DNA of 64,000 nt, from the NCBI RefSeq assembly GCF_002813445.1, contig NZ_PHHD01000001.1, forward strand, positions 3,162,001 to 3,226,000. Direction: 5' to 3'. This document shows, piece by piece, positions 36,685 through 45,683 of the stretch. The position numbers and the translations under genes were made by a program. The notes below the pieces were generated by a model. That model was not told the DNA's origin. It did not search any database and saw nothing but the letters and a program-made list of their open reading frames with translations. This DNA comes from Pseudomonas tolaasii NCPPB 2192. GTDB taxonomy: Bacteria; Pseudomonadota; Gammaproteobacteria; Pseudomonadales; Pseudomonadaceae. Within the stretch, counting starts at the first letter, position 1. Every line of letters begins with the position of its first letter.

Positions 36685-37827
36685 ATGTTGATTGTTGCCG
36701 ACGAAAATATCCCGCTGCTTGATGCATTCTTCGAAGGGTTTGGCGAGATTCGCCGCGTGCCCGGCCGTTCCATCGACCGCGCCACGGTCGAGCAGGCGGA
36801 CGTGCTGCTGGTGCGCTCGGTGACGAACGTCAACCGCGCCTTGCTGGACGGGACCAACGTGCGCTTTGTCGGCACCTGCACCATTGGCACCGATCATTTG
36901 GACCTCGACTATTTCCGGCAGGCCGGCATTGAGTGGGCCAGCGCGCCGGGCTGCAATGCCCGTGGCGTGGTGGATTATGTGCTGGGCAGCCTGCAAACCC
37001 TGGCCGAAATCGAAGGTGTCGAGCTGAACGCGCGCACCTACGGCGTGGTGGGAGCCGGTGAAGTTGGCGGGCGCCTGGTCAAGGTGCTCAAGGGCCTGGG
37101 CTGGAACGTGCTGGTGTGCGACCCGCCGCGCCAGATCGCCGAAGACGGTGACTACGTGAGCCTGGAGCAGATCATTGAGCAGTGCGATGTGATCAGCCTG
37201 CACACGCCGCTGACCAAATCCGGCAATGGCTCTACCTGGCACCTGTTCGACCGTCAACGTCTTGAACGCCTCAAGCCCGGCACCTGGCTGATCAACGCCA
37301 GCCGTGGCCCGGTGGTGGACAACGCCGCGCTGCGCGAAGTGTTGCTGGCGCGCGAAGACCTGCAAGCCGTGCTGGACGTGTGGGAAGGCGAGCCGCAAGT
37401 GGACGTCGACCTGGCCGACCTGTGTGTGCTGGCTACCCCGCATATCGCCGGCTACAGCCTGGACGGCAAACAACGCGGTACGGCGCAGATCTATCAGGCG
37501 TTCTGCGCGCATGTGGGGCAGCCGGCCGTTATTCAATTGAGTGAGTTGCTGCCGCAGCCATGGCTGGCCGAAGTGCATTTGAATGCTTCCACCGACCCGG
37601 CCTGGGCGCTGGCGACCTTGTGCCGCAGCGTGTACGACCCGCGCCGTGATGACGCGGATTTTCGCCGCAGCCTTGTGGGCACTGTGGAAGAACAGCGCAA
37701 GGCGTTTGACCTGCTGCGCAAAAACTACCCGGAGCGTCGTGAGATCGATGGGCTGAAGGTGCGCATCCAGGGCGAGTCGCAGGTGCTGTCGAACATCGTC
37801 ACGGCGTTGGGCGCGGTCATACGTTAA
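36685..37827 (+). CDS. pdxB: 4-phosphoerythronate dehydrogenase PdxB
   Basis: This 380-residue enzyme oxidises 4-phosphoerythronate in the DXP-independent branch of vitamin B6 synthesis. It belongs to the D-2-hydroxyacid dehydrogenase fold. The opening MLIVADENIPLLDAFFEGFGEI and IDRATVEQADVLLVRSVTNVN are PdxB-typical. NAD binding is through YGVVGAGEVGGRLVKVL (about 117-133), the catalytic His lies in TPHIAGYSLDGKQRGT, and a C-terminal dimer domain follows. GAAAGGAG before 36685 fixes the start. A hairpin lies just after the stop. Confidence 0.93.
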   Translation: MLIVADENIPLLDAFFEGFGEIRRVPGRSIDRATVEQADVLLVRSVTNVNRALLDGTNVRFVGTCTIGTDHLDLDYFRQAGIEWASAPGCNARGVVDYVLGSLQTLAEIEGVELNARTYGVVGAGEVGGRLVKVLKGLGWNVLVCDPPRQIAEDGDYVSLEQIIEQCDVISLHTPLTKSGNGSTWHLFDRQRLERLKPGTWLINASRGPVVDNAALREVLLAREDLQAVLDVWEGEPQVDVDLADLCVLATPHIAGYSLDGKQRGTAQIYQAFCAHVGQPAVIQLSELLPQPWLAEVHLNASTDPAWALATLCRSVYDPRRDDADFRRSLVGTVEEQRKAFDLLRKNYPERREIDGLKVRIQGESQVLSNIVTALGAVIR

Positions 37828-37836
37828 GCGAGCAAT

Positions 37837-37865
37837 AAAAAACCCGGCCAAGGGTGGCCGGGTTT
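37837..37865 (-). terminator. Rho-independent terminator, shared by convergent genes
   Basis: AAACCCGGCC-aagggt-GGCCGGGTTT. Read on the minus strand it ends in TTTTTTATT, so it mainly terminates the small minus-strand gene; pdxB may use the same hairpin. Confidence 0.8.
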
Positions 37866-37882
37866 GGCAGAGCGCGGGCGCT

Positions 37883-38062
37883 TCAGCCTTGCTTGGCAGG
37901 GTTGACCAGTCGCTGTTCCAGCTCACGGCAAGCCTGCTGGATCATGTCTTCAGTAATCGGCACTTCGCGCCCTTGGGCATCGATAATCGAGCAACCCAGA
38001 TGAGCCTGATGCTCTTTGCGGATGACTTCTACTTTGTCAGTGCTGCTGGTGTGCAAGGTCAT
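37883..38062 (-). CDS. Small conserved PA1571-type protein of unknown function
   Basis: This 59-residue protein, MTLHTSSTDKVEVIRKEHQAH and then LGCSIIDAQGREVPITEDMIQQACRELEQRLVNPAKQG, recalls small Pseudomonas proteins of this size. The family label is from memory and tentative. It is hydrophilic with one cysteine and a helical C-terminus. A GAGGAGA at good spacing marks the ATG at 38062; an upstream ATG at 38077 overlaps that ribosome-binding site. It has its own terminator. I see nothing that reveals its function. Confidence 0.7.
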   Translation of the reverse strand: MTLHTSSTDKVEVIRKEHQAHLGCSIIDAQGREVPITEDMIQQACRELEQRLVNPAKQG

Positions 38063-38310
38063 GGCCTGTCTCCTCATCAGGTTGTGTACCCATTTTAATT
38101 CCCCCGCGTGACCAAGCTATTACAACTCCTTACAAAGTCACCGGTTCGAACGCCCAGTGCACCAGAAACCGATACAGATTTCCAGCCAGACGTTAGACCA
38201 ATAACCTCTAGGCGCCAGCATGGGCGGGCATAATTAACCTGACTCATTGTTATTGACTCAAGTTCCCCCAATGTTGAGGGTGTAGAGACCTATCTCCCTC
38301 CCATCAGGTG

Positions 38311-40089
38311 ATGCCCTTCATGTTTTCAGTCCGTCAACGCCGAGCGATCCGCCTGGCCAGCCGCTTTGTTGCGCCCTATCGCTGGCAGGCGTTGGGAGCC
38401 TTGCTCGCGCTGATCATCACTGCCGGCATTACCCTGTCCATGGGGCAGGGCATTCGCCTGTTGGTGGATCAGGGTTTCATGACCCAGTCGCCGCATTTGC
38501 TCAACCAGTCCATCGGCTTGTTCATGGTTTTGGTGCTGGGTCTGGCTGTGGGCACCTTTGCGCGGTTTTACCTGGTGTCGTGGATTGGCGAGCGCGTGGT
38601 CGCAGACATTCGCCGGCAGGTGTTCAACCACCTGATCTACCTTCACCCCGGCTTCTACGAGAACAACCGCAGTTCGGAAATTCAGTCGCGATTGACCACT
38701 GACACCACGTTGCTGCAATCGGTGATCGGCTCGTCGCTGTCGCTGTTTTTGCGCAATGCGTTGATGGTCATCGGCGGGATCGTGCTGCTGTTTGTCACCA
38801 ACCCCAAGCTCACCAGCATCGTGGTGGTGGCGCTGCCGCTGGTGCTGGCGCCGATTTTGATCTTCGGGCGCCGCGTGCGCAGCTTGTCGCGCCTGAGCCA
38901 GGACCGTATCGCCGATGTGGGCAGCTATGTGTCGGAGACCCTCGGCCAGATCAAGACCGTGCAGGCCTACAACCACCAGGTGCAAGACGAGCAACGCTTC
39001 GCCGCGACGGTGGAGGACGCATTCACCACGGCGCGCAAGCGTATTGTCCAGCGTGCCTGGCTGATTACGCTGGTGATCATGTTGGTGCTGGGGGCCGTGG
39101 GTGTGATGCTCTGGGTCGGTGGCATGGACGTGATCGGCGGGCGCATTTCCGGCGGTGAGCTGGCGGCATTTGTGTTCTACAGCCTGATCGTCGGCAGCGC
39201 CGTCGGCACCTTGAGCGAAGTACTTGGCGAGTTGCAGCGTGCCGCGGGTGCCGCCGAGCGTATTGGTGAACTGTTGCAGTCGAGCAACGACATCCAGGCG
39301 CCAACCGAGGGCGTTGTGCCGTTGCCGGAGCGCGTCAGTGGTCGCATGGAGCTGCAAGACCTGCGTTTTTCCTACCCCTCGCGGCCCGACAGCTACGCCA
39401 TCGACGGTGTGAACCTGACCATCAACCCGGGTGAAACCCTGGCATTGGTGGGGCCGTCCGGTGCAGGCAAGTCGACGATGTTTGATTTACTGCTGCGGTT
39501 TTATGATCCCCGGCAAGGTCGCATTCTGCTCGAAGGCCACCCGCTGACCGAACTGGACCCGATGGACCTTCGCCGTCACTTCGCACTGGTGTCCCAGAGC
39601 CCTGCGCTGTTCTTTGGCAGCGTTGAAGAAAACATCCGTTACGGTAACCCGTCCGCTACCCGCGAACAGGTCGAGGCTGCCGCGCGCATCGCTCACGCCC
39701 ACGATTTCATTGTGCAAATGCCCGACGGCTACCAGACCCACCTGGGTGACGGGGGGATGGGCCTTTCCGGCGGCCAGCGCCAGCGCTTGGCCATCGCCCG
39801 TGCGTTACTGGTGGACGCGCCGATCCTGCTGCTGGACGAAGCCACCAGCGCGCTGGATGCACAAAGTGAACACTTGATTCAACAAGCCTTGCCGCAGTTG
39901 ATGCAGGGGCGTACCACGCTGGTGATTGCCCACCGCTTGGCGACGGTGAAGAACGCCGACCGGATTGCGGTGATGGACCAGGGCAAGCTGGTGGCGGTGG
40001 GGACGCATCAGCAGTTGATTGCCGGCAACCCGCTGTACGCCCGGCTGGCGGCGTTGCAGTTCAGTGATGGGGAAAGTGAGGGGCAGTGA
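38311..40089 (+). CDS. ABC exporter, fused membrane and ATPase domains (MsbA-related)
   Basis: This 592-residue half-transporter has six transmembrane helices in residues 15-300 (for example ALGALLALIITAGITLSMGQGI and LRNALMVIGGIVLLFV). A nucleotide-binding domain follows, with Walker A ALVGPSGAGKSTMFDLLLRFYDP (about 377-399), Q-loop LVSQSPALFFGSVEENI, signature LSGGQRQRLAIARALL and Walker B ILLLDEATSALD. The layout matches the MsbA-related/ATM1-type subgroup of lipid or drug exporters. The start is ATG 38311 or ATG 38320. The 250 bp upstream contain no other gene and no clear promoter. The substrate is not evident. Confidence 0.88.
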   Translation: MPFMFSVRQRRAIRLASRFVAPYRWQALGALLALIITAGITLSMGQGIRLLVDQGFMTQSPHLLNQSIGLFMVLVLGLAVGTFARFYLVSWIGERVVADIRRQVFNHLIYLHPGFYENNRSSEIQSRLTTDTTLLQSVIGSSLSLFLRNALMVIGGIVLLFVTNPKLTSIVVVALPLVLAPILIFGRRVRSLSRLSQDRIADVGSYVSETLGQIKTVQAYNHQVQDEQRFAATVEDAFTTARKRIVQRAWLITLVIMLVLGAVGVMLWVGGMDVIGGRISGGELAAFVFYSLIVGSAVGTLSEVLGELQRAAGAAERIGELLQSSNDIQAPTEGVVPLPERVSGRMELQDLRFSYPSRPDSYAIDGVNLTINPGETLALVGPSGAGKSTMFDLLLRFYDPRQGRILLEGHPLTELDPMDLRRHFALVSQSPALFFGSVEENIRYGNPSATREQVEAAARIAHAHDFIVQMPDGYQTHLGDGGMGLSGGQRQRLAIARALLVDAPILLLDEATSALDAQSEHLIQQALPQLMQGRTTLVIAHRLATVKNADRIAVMDQGKLVAVGTHQQLIAGNPLYARLAALQFSDGESEGQ

Positions 40090-40097
40090 GGCTTAAT

Positions 40098-40127
40098 TGT
40101 GGCGAGCGAGCAAGCTTGCTCGCCACA
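40098..40127. repeat. Single REP hairpin (TGTGGCGAGC type)
   Basis: TGTGGCGAGCGAGCAAGCTTGCTCGCCACA, a near-perfect palindrome between convergent genes. Confidence 0.8.
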
Positions 40128-40143
40128 GAGCCCTCAGCCAGCC

Positions 40144-42072
40144 TTATTGGTCATCAAAATACCGTTCATGCCAATCCACCAGCGGCTGCGGTGAGTTGAG
40201 CTTCTGCCCGTAGATCACCGAATAAGACAGCACGTTCTGCACGTATTGGCGGGTTTCGTCGAACGGAATGCTTTCTACCCATACGTCGAAACTCAGGTGG
40301 TCGGCGCCGCGCAGCCATTGGCGCACGCGACCGGGGCCGGCGTTGTAGGCGGCGGAGGCGAGCACGCGGTTGCCGTTGAACTGGCTGTGCACCTGGCTCA
40401 GGTAAGCCGCGCCGAGCTGGATGTTCTTGTCCGGGTCCAGCACCTGGGCCGGGGAGGCCAGCGGAATGCTGAACTTGCGCGCGGTTTCCTTGGCGGTGCC
40501 GGGCATCAGTTGCATCAGGCCGCTGGCGCCGACGCCGGAGCGGGCGTCGTCCATGAAGGCGCTTTCCTGGCGGGTGATGGCGAATACCCAGCTCGAATGC
40601 AGGCCGCGTACCTTGGCCTCACGCACCAGCGTGTCGCGGTGGGCCATCGGGAAACGGATGTCCAGGTCATCCCAGTACTGCGCCTGGCTGATGGTGCGGA
40701 TCGCCGGGAAGTACCACTTCATGTCGTAGGCCAGCTTGGCCTGGGCGACCATTTCGTCACGGTTGAAATGGCGGCTGACGTGGTACCACTCACGGCGGCC
40801 ATCGACCACCTGGCCACGGGCGTAGAACTCCAGGGCGCGGCGCACGCCGGGGGTGTTGCGCACCTTGTTCATCAACGCCTGGCTCATCATCAGCGGCTTG
40901 TTGGTGAGCTGATACGGGGATTTGGAGCGGTCGGCGGCGAGGAAGCCATAGAAGTCCCGCTCCTTGGCCACGTTTTTGTACAGCACCAGGGCTTGCGGGT
41001 TCTTCGGCTCGGCCAGTTCCAGGCTGCGTGCCTGCCAGTAGCGCCAGCGGTTGGTGGTCGCCAGATCCTGTGGGAGTTTACGGGTCAACTGGTAGGCATC
41101 TTCCCAGCGGGCCAGTCGCAACAGCAGGCGCAGGCGCCATTCGGACACGGTGTTGTCACGCAGCTCCGGGTCGTATTGGGTCATGACATCGAGGGCGCGC
41201 GGGTCGTAGCGGCGCGCGAGGGTCAAGCCGATTTCACGGGCGATCGACACTTTTTCGTCACGGGAGAAGTGCATGCTGCTGGCATAGCCGTCGAGCAGGG
41301 CCATGGCCTTGTCCGGATCCTGGCGCGCCAGACGGCGCAGGCCCAGGCCCACGGCGTCAGACATGGCCTCGTTGGCCGGCAGGAAGCGCGACGGGTCGCC
41401 GAGCAGGTTGGGATTCTGTGCCACGTCTACCATCAGGCGGCCCTGGGCCCCGAGGGTCGGCAGGGTTTTCACCAGGCTATTGGCGAGTGCGTAGTTGCGC
41501 GCTTCGGCAGCGAGCTTGGCGCGGTCCCAGATTTTCTGTTCGGTGAGTTGCCCATCGGCGGCCCACTGGCCGAAGGTGGCGTCACAGGCGGCCGGTTGGG
41601 ATTTGCCGGTGAGCCAGAGCTTTTCGGTGTTCTTGTAACCTTCGGCTTTCAGGTTGTGGGTGAGTTGGTACTGAGCGTGAAGGCAGTCCAGCTCGACGAA
41701 ATTGAGCTTGGCGTCGTAGTACTTTTCAAAGGTCTGCCAGTCGCCGCGGTCGGACAACCAGCGCAGCCAGCGCAACTTCATCCAGTTGGCCTGGGGCAGG
41801 TCGCCGTTTTTGGCGAGGAACTGTTCGATTTCCTCGTTGCTCGCGGTTTTCAGGCGCGCGGTCAGCTCGTCATAGGCCAGGTACGGCGTGAGCGGGTAGT
41901 CGGCCAGCGCCGCGCTGTATTGCATGTAAGGGCCCGTATCGCCTTTGGCGAGGGCGCGTTTGGCTTCATCGTAATATTGACGTTGGGTGGTGAGGTCCAC
42001 GGCCTGGGCGGATTGAACGGCGGTGGCGGAAAGAAGCAGACAGGATAAAAAGTTGAAAAGGCGACTGCGCAT
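40144..42072 (-). CDS. slt: Soluble lytic murein transglycosylase
   Basis: This 642-residue periplasmic enzyme cleaves peptidoglycan glycan strands to 1,6-anhydro ends. It has a signal peptide (residues 1-24, cleavage after SAQA), then the long alpha-superhelical U/L domains (about 30-470), then the goose-lysozyme-like catalytic domain. The catalytic Glu sits in ITRQESAFMDDARSG (near 502), with VGASGLMQLMPGTA and ASAAYNAGPGRVRQWL following. The ATG at 42072 is chosen for the signal peptide. It is divergent from uup. Confidence 0.93.
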   Translation of the reverse strand: MRSRLFNFLSCLLLSATAVQSAQAVDLTTQRQYYDEAKRALAKGDTGPYMQYSAALADYPLTPYLAYDELTARLKTASNEEIEQFLAKNGDLPQANWMKLRWLRWLSDRGDWQTFEKYYDAKLNFVELDCLHAQYQLTHNLKAEGYKNTEKLWLTGKSQPAACDATFGQWAADGQLTEQKIWDRAKLAAEARNYALANSLVKTLPTLGAQGRLMVDVAQNPNLLGDPSRFLPANEAMSDAVGLGLRRLARQDPDKAMALLDGYASSMHFSRDEKVSIAREIGLTLARRYDPRALDVMTQYDPELRDNTVSEWRLRLLLRLARWEDAYQLTRKLPQDLATTNRWRYWQARSLELAEPKNPQALVLYKNVAKERDFYGFLAADRSKSPYQLTNKPLMMSQALMNKVRNTPGVRRALEFYARGQVVDGRREWYHVSRHFNRDEMVAQAKLAYDMKWYFPAIRTISQAQYWDDLDIRFPMAHRDTLVREAKVRGLHSSWVFAITRQESAFMDDARSGVGASGLMQLMPGTAKETARKFSIPLASPAQVLDPDKNIQLGAAYLSQVHSQFNGNRVLASAAYNAGPGRVRQWLRGADHLSFDVWVESIPFDETRQYVQNVLSYSVIYGQKLNSPQPLVDWHERYFDDQ

Positions 42073-42254
42073 GAGACGTCCGTGCAGAGAAATCACGACT
42101 AGCACCGGCTCGGCCGACACTGATTGCCCCTAGCTTAGCCTTTTGCCAGCGGCCGGCGAAAGCTTTGCCGGCCCGCTGGCTTAAGTTCCCTGCAAATGTT
42201 CTGCAGAACGTGTCGACGGTAAAAATGCCGACCGCATCCCACCCTCAACTCAGG

Positions 42255-42260
42255 TAGAAT
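42255..42260 (+). promoter_or_regulatory. Probable -10 of uup
   Basis: TAGAAT followed by GCGCGCCCGG, 25 bp before the start codon. A TTTTTGGAGA ribosome-binding site follows. Confidence 0.45.
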
Positions 42261-42285
42261 GCGCGCCCGGTTTTTGGAGAAACGT

Positions 42286-44208
42286 ATGACCCTGCTCAAA
42301 TTCAGCGATGTGTCCCTTGCTTTCGGCGCTATGCCGTTGTTGGACAAGGTGTCCTGGCAGATCGCCCGTGGTGAGCGGGTGTGCATCATCGGCCGTAACG
42401 GCACCGGCAAATCCAGCATGATGAAGCTGGTCAAGGGCGACCAGAAGCCCGATGACGGCTCTGTTTGGCGCGCCCCGGGCCTGAAAATCGGCGAACTGCC
42501 GCAAGAATTGCCGGTGGCCGACGGACGGACCGTGTTCGACGTGGTCGCTGAAGGCCTCGATGGCGTGGGCGCCTTGCTCGCCGAATACCATCACCTGGCG
42601 CAGAACTGCGTCACCGAAGAAGACCTGGACAAACTGATGCACGTGCAGCAGGCACTGGAAGCCCGTGACGGCTGGCGCTTGCAGCAACTGGTCGACAGCA
42701 CCCTCAGCCGCCTGCAGTTGCCGGCCGACAAGACCCTCGCCGAATTGTCCGGTGGCTGGCGTCGTCGTGTGTTGCTGGCCCAGGCGTTGGTGTCCGAGCC
42801 GGATTTGCTGCTGCTCGATGAGCCAACCAACCACCTGGACATCGGCGCGATTGCCTGGCTGGAAGAGGCCATCAAGGACTTCCAGGGCGCTGTGCTGTTC
42901 ATCACGCACGATCGGGCCTTCCTGCAAAGCCTGGCCACGCGCATTCTCGAGCTGGACCGTGGCGGCCTGATCGACTGGAACGGTGATTACGCCAGCTTCC
43001 TGGTGCACAAAGAGGCCGCGCTGGCCGCTGAAGAAACCGCCAACGCCTTGTTCGACAAGAAGCTGGCCCAGGAAGAAGTCTGGATCCGCCAGGGCATCAA
43101 GGCGCGCCGCACCCGTAACGAAGGCCGGGTGCGTGCGTTGAAAGCCCTGCGCGTTGAGCGCAGCGAACGCCGCGAACGCACCGGCAAGGCGAATATTCAG
43201 CTGGATACTGCCGAGAAGTCGGGCAAGCAGGTGATGGTGCTGGAAAACGTCAGCTTCCATCACCCGGACGGTCCGTTCCTGATCAAGGACTTCTCCATGG
43301 TCCTGCAGCGCGGCGACCGTATCGGCCTGCTGGGCGCCAACGGCACCGGCAAGACTACTTTGCTCAAGCTGATGCTCAGCGGCCTGCAGCCGACCAGCGG
43401 CAAGGTTGAGGAGGGCACCAGGATTGACGTGGCCTACTTCGACCAGTTGCGCCACCAGTTGGACCTGGAAAAGACCGTGATCGACAACGTCGCTGAAGGC
43501 CGTGACTTTATCGACATCGACGGCCAGAGCCGCCATGTGCTGAGTTACCTGGGCGACTTCCTGTTCAGCCCGCAACGTGCGCGCACGCCGGTGAAAGCCT
43601 TGTCTGGTGGCGAGCGCGCGCGCCTGCTGCTGGCCAAGCTGTTCAGCAAACCGGCCAACCTGCTGGTGCTCGACGAACCGACCAACGACCTCGACGTGGA
43701 AACCCTCGAGCTGTTGGAAGAAGTGCTGCTGACCTTCAACGGCACTGTGCTGATGGTCAGTCACGACCGGGCATTCCTCGACAACGTGGTCACCAGCACC
43801 CTGGTGTTCGAAGGCGAAGGCAAGGTGCGTGAATATGTCGGTGGTTACCAGGACTGGCTGCGCCAGGGCGGCTCGCCGCGTCTGCTGGGCGTGACCGAGA
43901 GCAAGTCCGGCAAGGCTGATTTGACGTCGGCGGTGGTGGCTCCGGTCGCTGCTGCACCGGCTCCGGAAGCCGCGCCGGCTGCCAACAGCAAGAAGAAACT
44001 CAGCTACAAGCTGCAGCGCGAGCTGGAAGCCTTGCCGGGTGATATCGACGCCAAGGAGCAGCAGATCGCCGCCGTGGAAGCCGAAATGGCTGACGCAGGC
44101 TTCTACCTGCGCCCGGCGGCGGAAACCGCCAAAGTCATCGCGTCCCTGGAAACGTTGAACCAGGAGCTGGAAGCGCTGGTTGAGCGTTGGGCCGAGCTGG
44201 ATGCCTGA
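42286..44208 (+). CDS. uup: ABC-F family ATPase Uup
   Basis: This 640-residue soluble protein carries two ABC ATPase domains. The first Walker A is IIGRNGTGKSSMMKL (about 37-51) with signature LSGGWRRRVLLAQAL and DEPTNHLD. The second Walker A is LLGANGTGKTTLLKL (about 346-360) with LSGGERARLLLAKL and DEPTNDLD. Between them lies the ABC-F linker rich in Arg/Lys (KARRTRNEGRVRALKALRVERSERRERTGKA). An Ala/Pro spacer (about 549-566) leads to the C-terminal coiled-coil typical of Uup, which binds DNA and ribosomes. It ends just before a strong terminator. Confidence 0.92.
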   Translation: MTLLKFSDVSLAFGAMPLLDKVSWQIARGERVCIIGRNGTGKSSMMKLVKGDQKPDDGSVWRAPGLKIGELPQELPVADGRTVFDVVAEGLDGVGALLAEYHHLAQNCVTEEDLDKLMHVQQALEARDGWRLQQLVDSTLSRLQLPADKTLAELSGGWRRRVLLAQALVSEPDLLLLDEPTNHLDIGAIAWLEEAIKDFQGAVLFITHDRAFLQSLATRILELDRGGLIDWNGDYASFLVHKEAALAAEETANALFDKKLAQEEVWIRQGIKARRTRNEGRVRALKALRVERSERRERTGKANIQLDTAEKSGKQVMVLENVSFHHPDGPFLIKDFSMVLQRGDRIGLLGANGTGKTTLLKLMLSGLQPTSGKVEEGTRIDVAYFDQLRHQLDLEKTVIDNVAEGRDFIDIDGQSRHVLSYLGDFLFSPQRARTPVKALSGGERARLLLAKLFSKPANLLVLDEPTNDLDVETLELLEEVLLTFNGTVLMVSHDRAFLDNVVTSTLVFEGEGKVREYVGGYQDWLRQGGSPRLLGVTESKSGKADLTSAVVAPVAAAPAPEAAPAANSKKKLSYKLQRELEALPGDIDAKEQQIAAVEAEMADAGFYLRPAAETAKVIASLETLNQELEALVERWAELDA

Positions 44209-44224
44209 GTGATTCAGGGGCGTT

Positions 44225-44262
44225 AAAAAACCCGGTGTTCATCTGATGAACACCGGGTTTTT
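44225..44262 (+). terminator. Rho-independent terminator of uup
   Basis: AAAAAACCCGGTGTTCATC and then TGATGAACACCGGGTTTTT. A long stem with A- and T-tracts could work in both directions. Confidence 0.9.
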
Positions 44263-44265
44263 CAT

Positions 44266-44359
44266 AATGTGGGAGCGGGCTTGCCTGCGATTGCAGTCTG
44301 TCAGTTGATACATGCGGTAACTGACACACCGTTATCGCAGGCAAGCCAGCTCCCACATT
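44266..44359. repeat. REP doublet with unlike arms
   Basis: The left arm is AATGTGGGAGCGGGCTTGCC. The right arm is GGCAAGCCAGCTCCCACATT. The left is of the GCGGG variant and the right of the GCTGG variant, so the stem has a mismatch. Confidence 0.85.
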
Positions 44360-44374
44360 GGAGCTTCATCGGTC

Positions 44375-44821
44375 TTACTTGCCGGCGTCTTTGACCAGCT
44401 TCACCGCCAGCACATCACACGGCGCGCCGTGCAGCACATCATTGGCAGTCGACCCCAGCAGCAACGCCAGTCCATGCCGGCCATGACTGCCCACCACGAT
44501 CAGGTCGCAGTGCTGTTCCTTGGCCAGGTGGTGAATTTCCTGGCGCGGCTGGCCGTAAGTGAGGTGGGAATTCTCCTTGGTCACTTCGGGGTATTTGAGG
44601 ATCAAGCGGTCCAGGCGCTCTTTGGCCTGATCGAACTGTTGTTGCTGCAATTGGGAAAGGTCCATGGGCACGTCGCCACCAAAGGCCATGGCCATGGGTT
44701 CGACGATATGCACCAGCGACAGTTTGGCGCCGCTGGCGACGGCGAAAGCGCGGGCGCGCTTGATCACTGGATCGCACTCTTCGGTCAGATCTACCGCGAC
44801 CAGAATATGTTCGTATGACAT
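44375..44821 (-). CDS. Universal stress protein (UspA family)
   Basis: This 148-residue protein opens MSYEHILVAVDLTEECDPVIKRARAFA and has the ATP-binding signature VVGSHGRHGLALLLGSTANDVLHGAPCDVLAVK (about 109-141), following the G-2x-G-9x-G pattern. It probably forms dimers that bind ATP, and such genes are usually induced by stationary phase and stress. It is monocistronic on the minus strand, divergent from the next gene. Partners are unknown. Confidence 0.92.
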   Translation of the reverse strand: MSYEHILVAVDLTEECDPVIKRARAFAVASGAKLSLVHIVEPMAMAFGGDVPMDLSQLQQQQFDQAKERLDRLILKYPEVTKENSHLTYGQPRQEIHHLAKEQHCDLIVVGSHGRHGLALLLGSTANDVLHGAPCDVLAVKLVKDAGK

Positions 44822-44926
44822 GGGGCGTTCCTCCAGGGGACTGCAATAAATTCAGTATGGCTGCTTTCAAGCGGATGGGGTTGCGTCAGATCAAATCCGC
44901 TCATCTGGAAATTCGGGAGTACACAT

Positions 44927-45364
44927 ATGACGGTCTGGATAGTGGTGTCAATCCTTCTGGTGGTGCTGAGCCCTCTGGCATGGCTGCGCCCGTCGCGCCA
45001 TCAGAGCGGGCGCATGGGGCTGCGGATGGAGGCGCGGCGCATCGGACTGGCCATGCAATTGGCGCCCCAGGAGTGGCCGCACTGGCTCAAACACGAGCCG
45101 CCGAGCCCGTGCGCGCAGTACTGCCGGCCACGTCGCGGCAGCTCGCCGGCCCTGTGGAGTTATTGGCAACTGGAGCCGGGCGTATGGGTCAACCAATGGC
45201 GCGAAACGTGCGTGGACGAGAAGTTGTTGCCGCATTTTGCGACGCTGCCGGCGAACGTCTACAAAGTGGAAGCCGACAAGCAAATGGTCGCCTTGTATTG
45301 GGGCGAGAAGGGCGAGGCAAGTGTGTTGCAGGACATTGATAAATTGCTCAAGGCCCTGGCGTGA
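44927..45364 (+). CDS. Small membrane-anchored protein of unknown function
   Basis: This 145-residue protein starts with one hydrophobic helix (MTVWIVVSILLVVLSPLAWL). A basic stretch follows (PSRHQSGRMGLRMEARRIGLAM, about 22-43), and then a cytoplasmic or periplasmic part with three cysteines (CAQYC near 92, CVDE near 126 of the frame) and many tryptophans. Pseudomonas annotations sometimes call similar proteins YajC-like, but I see only the shared single-helix layout. GGGAG before the ATG supports the start. It sits between the usp and fadB genes, and the terminator after it points the other way. Confidence 0.7.
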   Translation: MTVWIVVSILLVVLSPLAWLRPSRHQSGRMGLRMEARRIGLAMQLAPQEWPHWLKHEPPSPCAQYCRPRRGSSPALWSYWQLEPGVWVNQWRETCVDEKLLPHFATLPANVYKVEADKQMVALYWGEKGEASVLQDIDKLLKALA

Positions 45365-45375
45365 GGCCTGTTGAA

Positions 45376-45416
45376 TAAAAAAACGGCAATAAAAAGCCCG
45401 ACATCATCATCGGGCT
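45376..45416 (-). terminator. Rho-independent terminator reading leftward
   Basis: On the minus strand AGCCCGA-tgatgatg-TCGGGCT followed by TTTTTATTGCCGTTTTTTT. On the plus strand the hairpin has no T-tract, so it serves a minus-strand transcript although no minus-strand protein gene precedes it. Confidence 0.8.
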
Positions 45417-45484
45417 GGAGTTGGCCAGGCAGGCCGGTAAATCTGTAGTGCCCGCGTCGGGTGTTCACCCAGGCGCGTTTCGGT
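45376..45484 (-). ncRNA. Candidate structured small RNA
   Basis: Minus-strand stretch of about 109 nt ending at the terminator above. It contains two more hairpins: CGCG..GGGTG-AA-CACCC..CGCG (45453-45477) and GGCC-tgcct-GGCC (45423-45435). A possible -10, TAGGCT preceded by C (45492-45497), would start transcription near 45484. There is no open frame with a ribosome-binding site. The call is an inference from structure and the otherwise ownerless terminator. Confidence 0.5.
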
Positions 45485-45683
45485 TGTCGCTAGCCTAGCG
45501 GCATATCCCGTTCTGTACAGCCTTTTCCCACAAGTTTTCCATTATTGATTTCGTGAATAGTTGAATATTGATGAGTCGCGGGCCTATGGTTGAGGTTCTG
45601 AAATGACTGGAAAGTCGCGTTTTTCCTAGCCTTTCGAGCGATTGACAACTGCCCGGAATTGGAAGAAGGTGGCGTACCCAAAT

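Noticed and set aside
36429..36890. 154-residue N-terminal extension of the MATE transporter
   Set aside because: It reads backwards through a REP doublet and the pdxB 5' end.
45376..45484. Candidate small RNA as the GacA-dependent RgsA
   Set aside because: I see no TGTAAG-N6-CTTACA element upstream, and I recall RgsA being at another locus.
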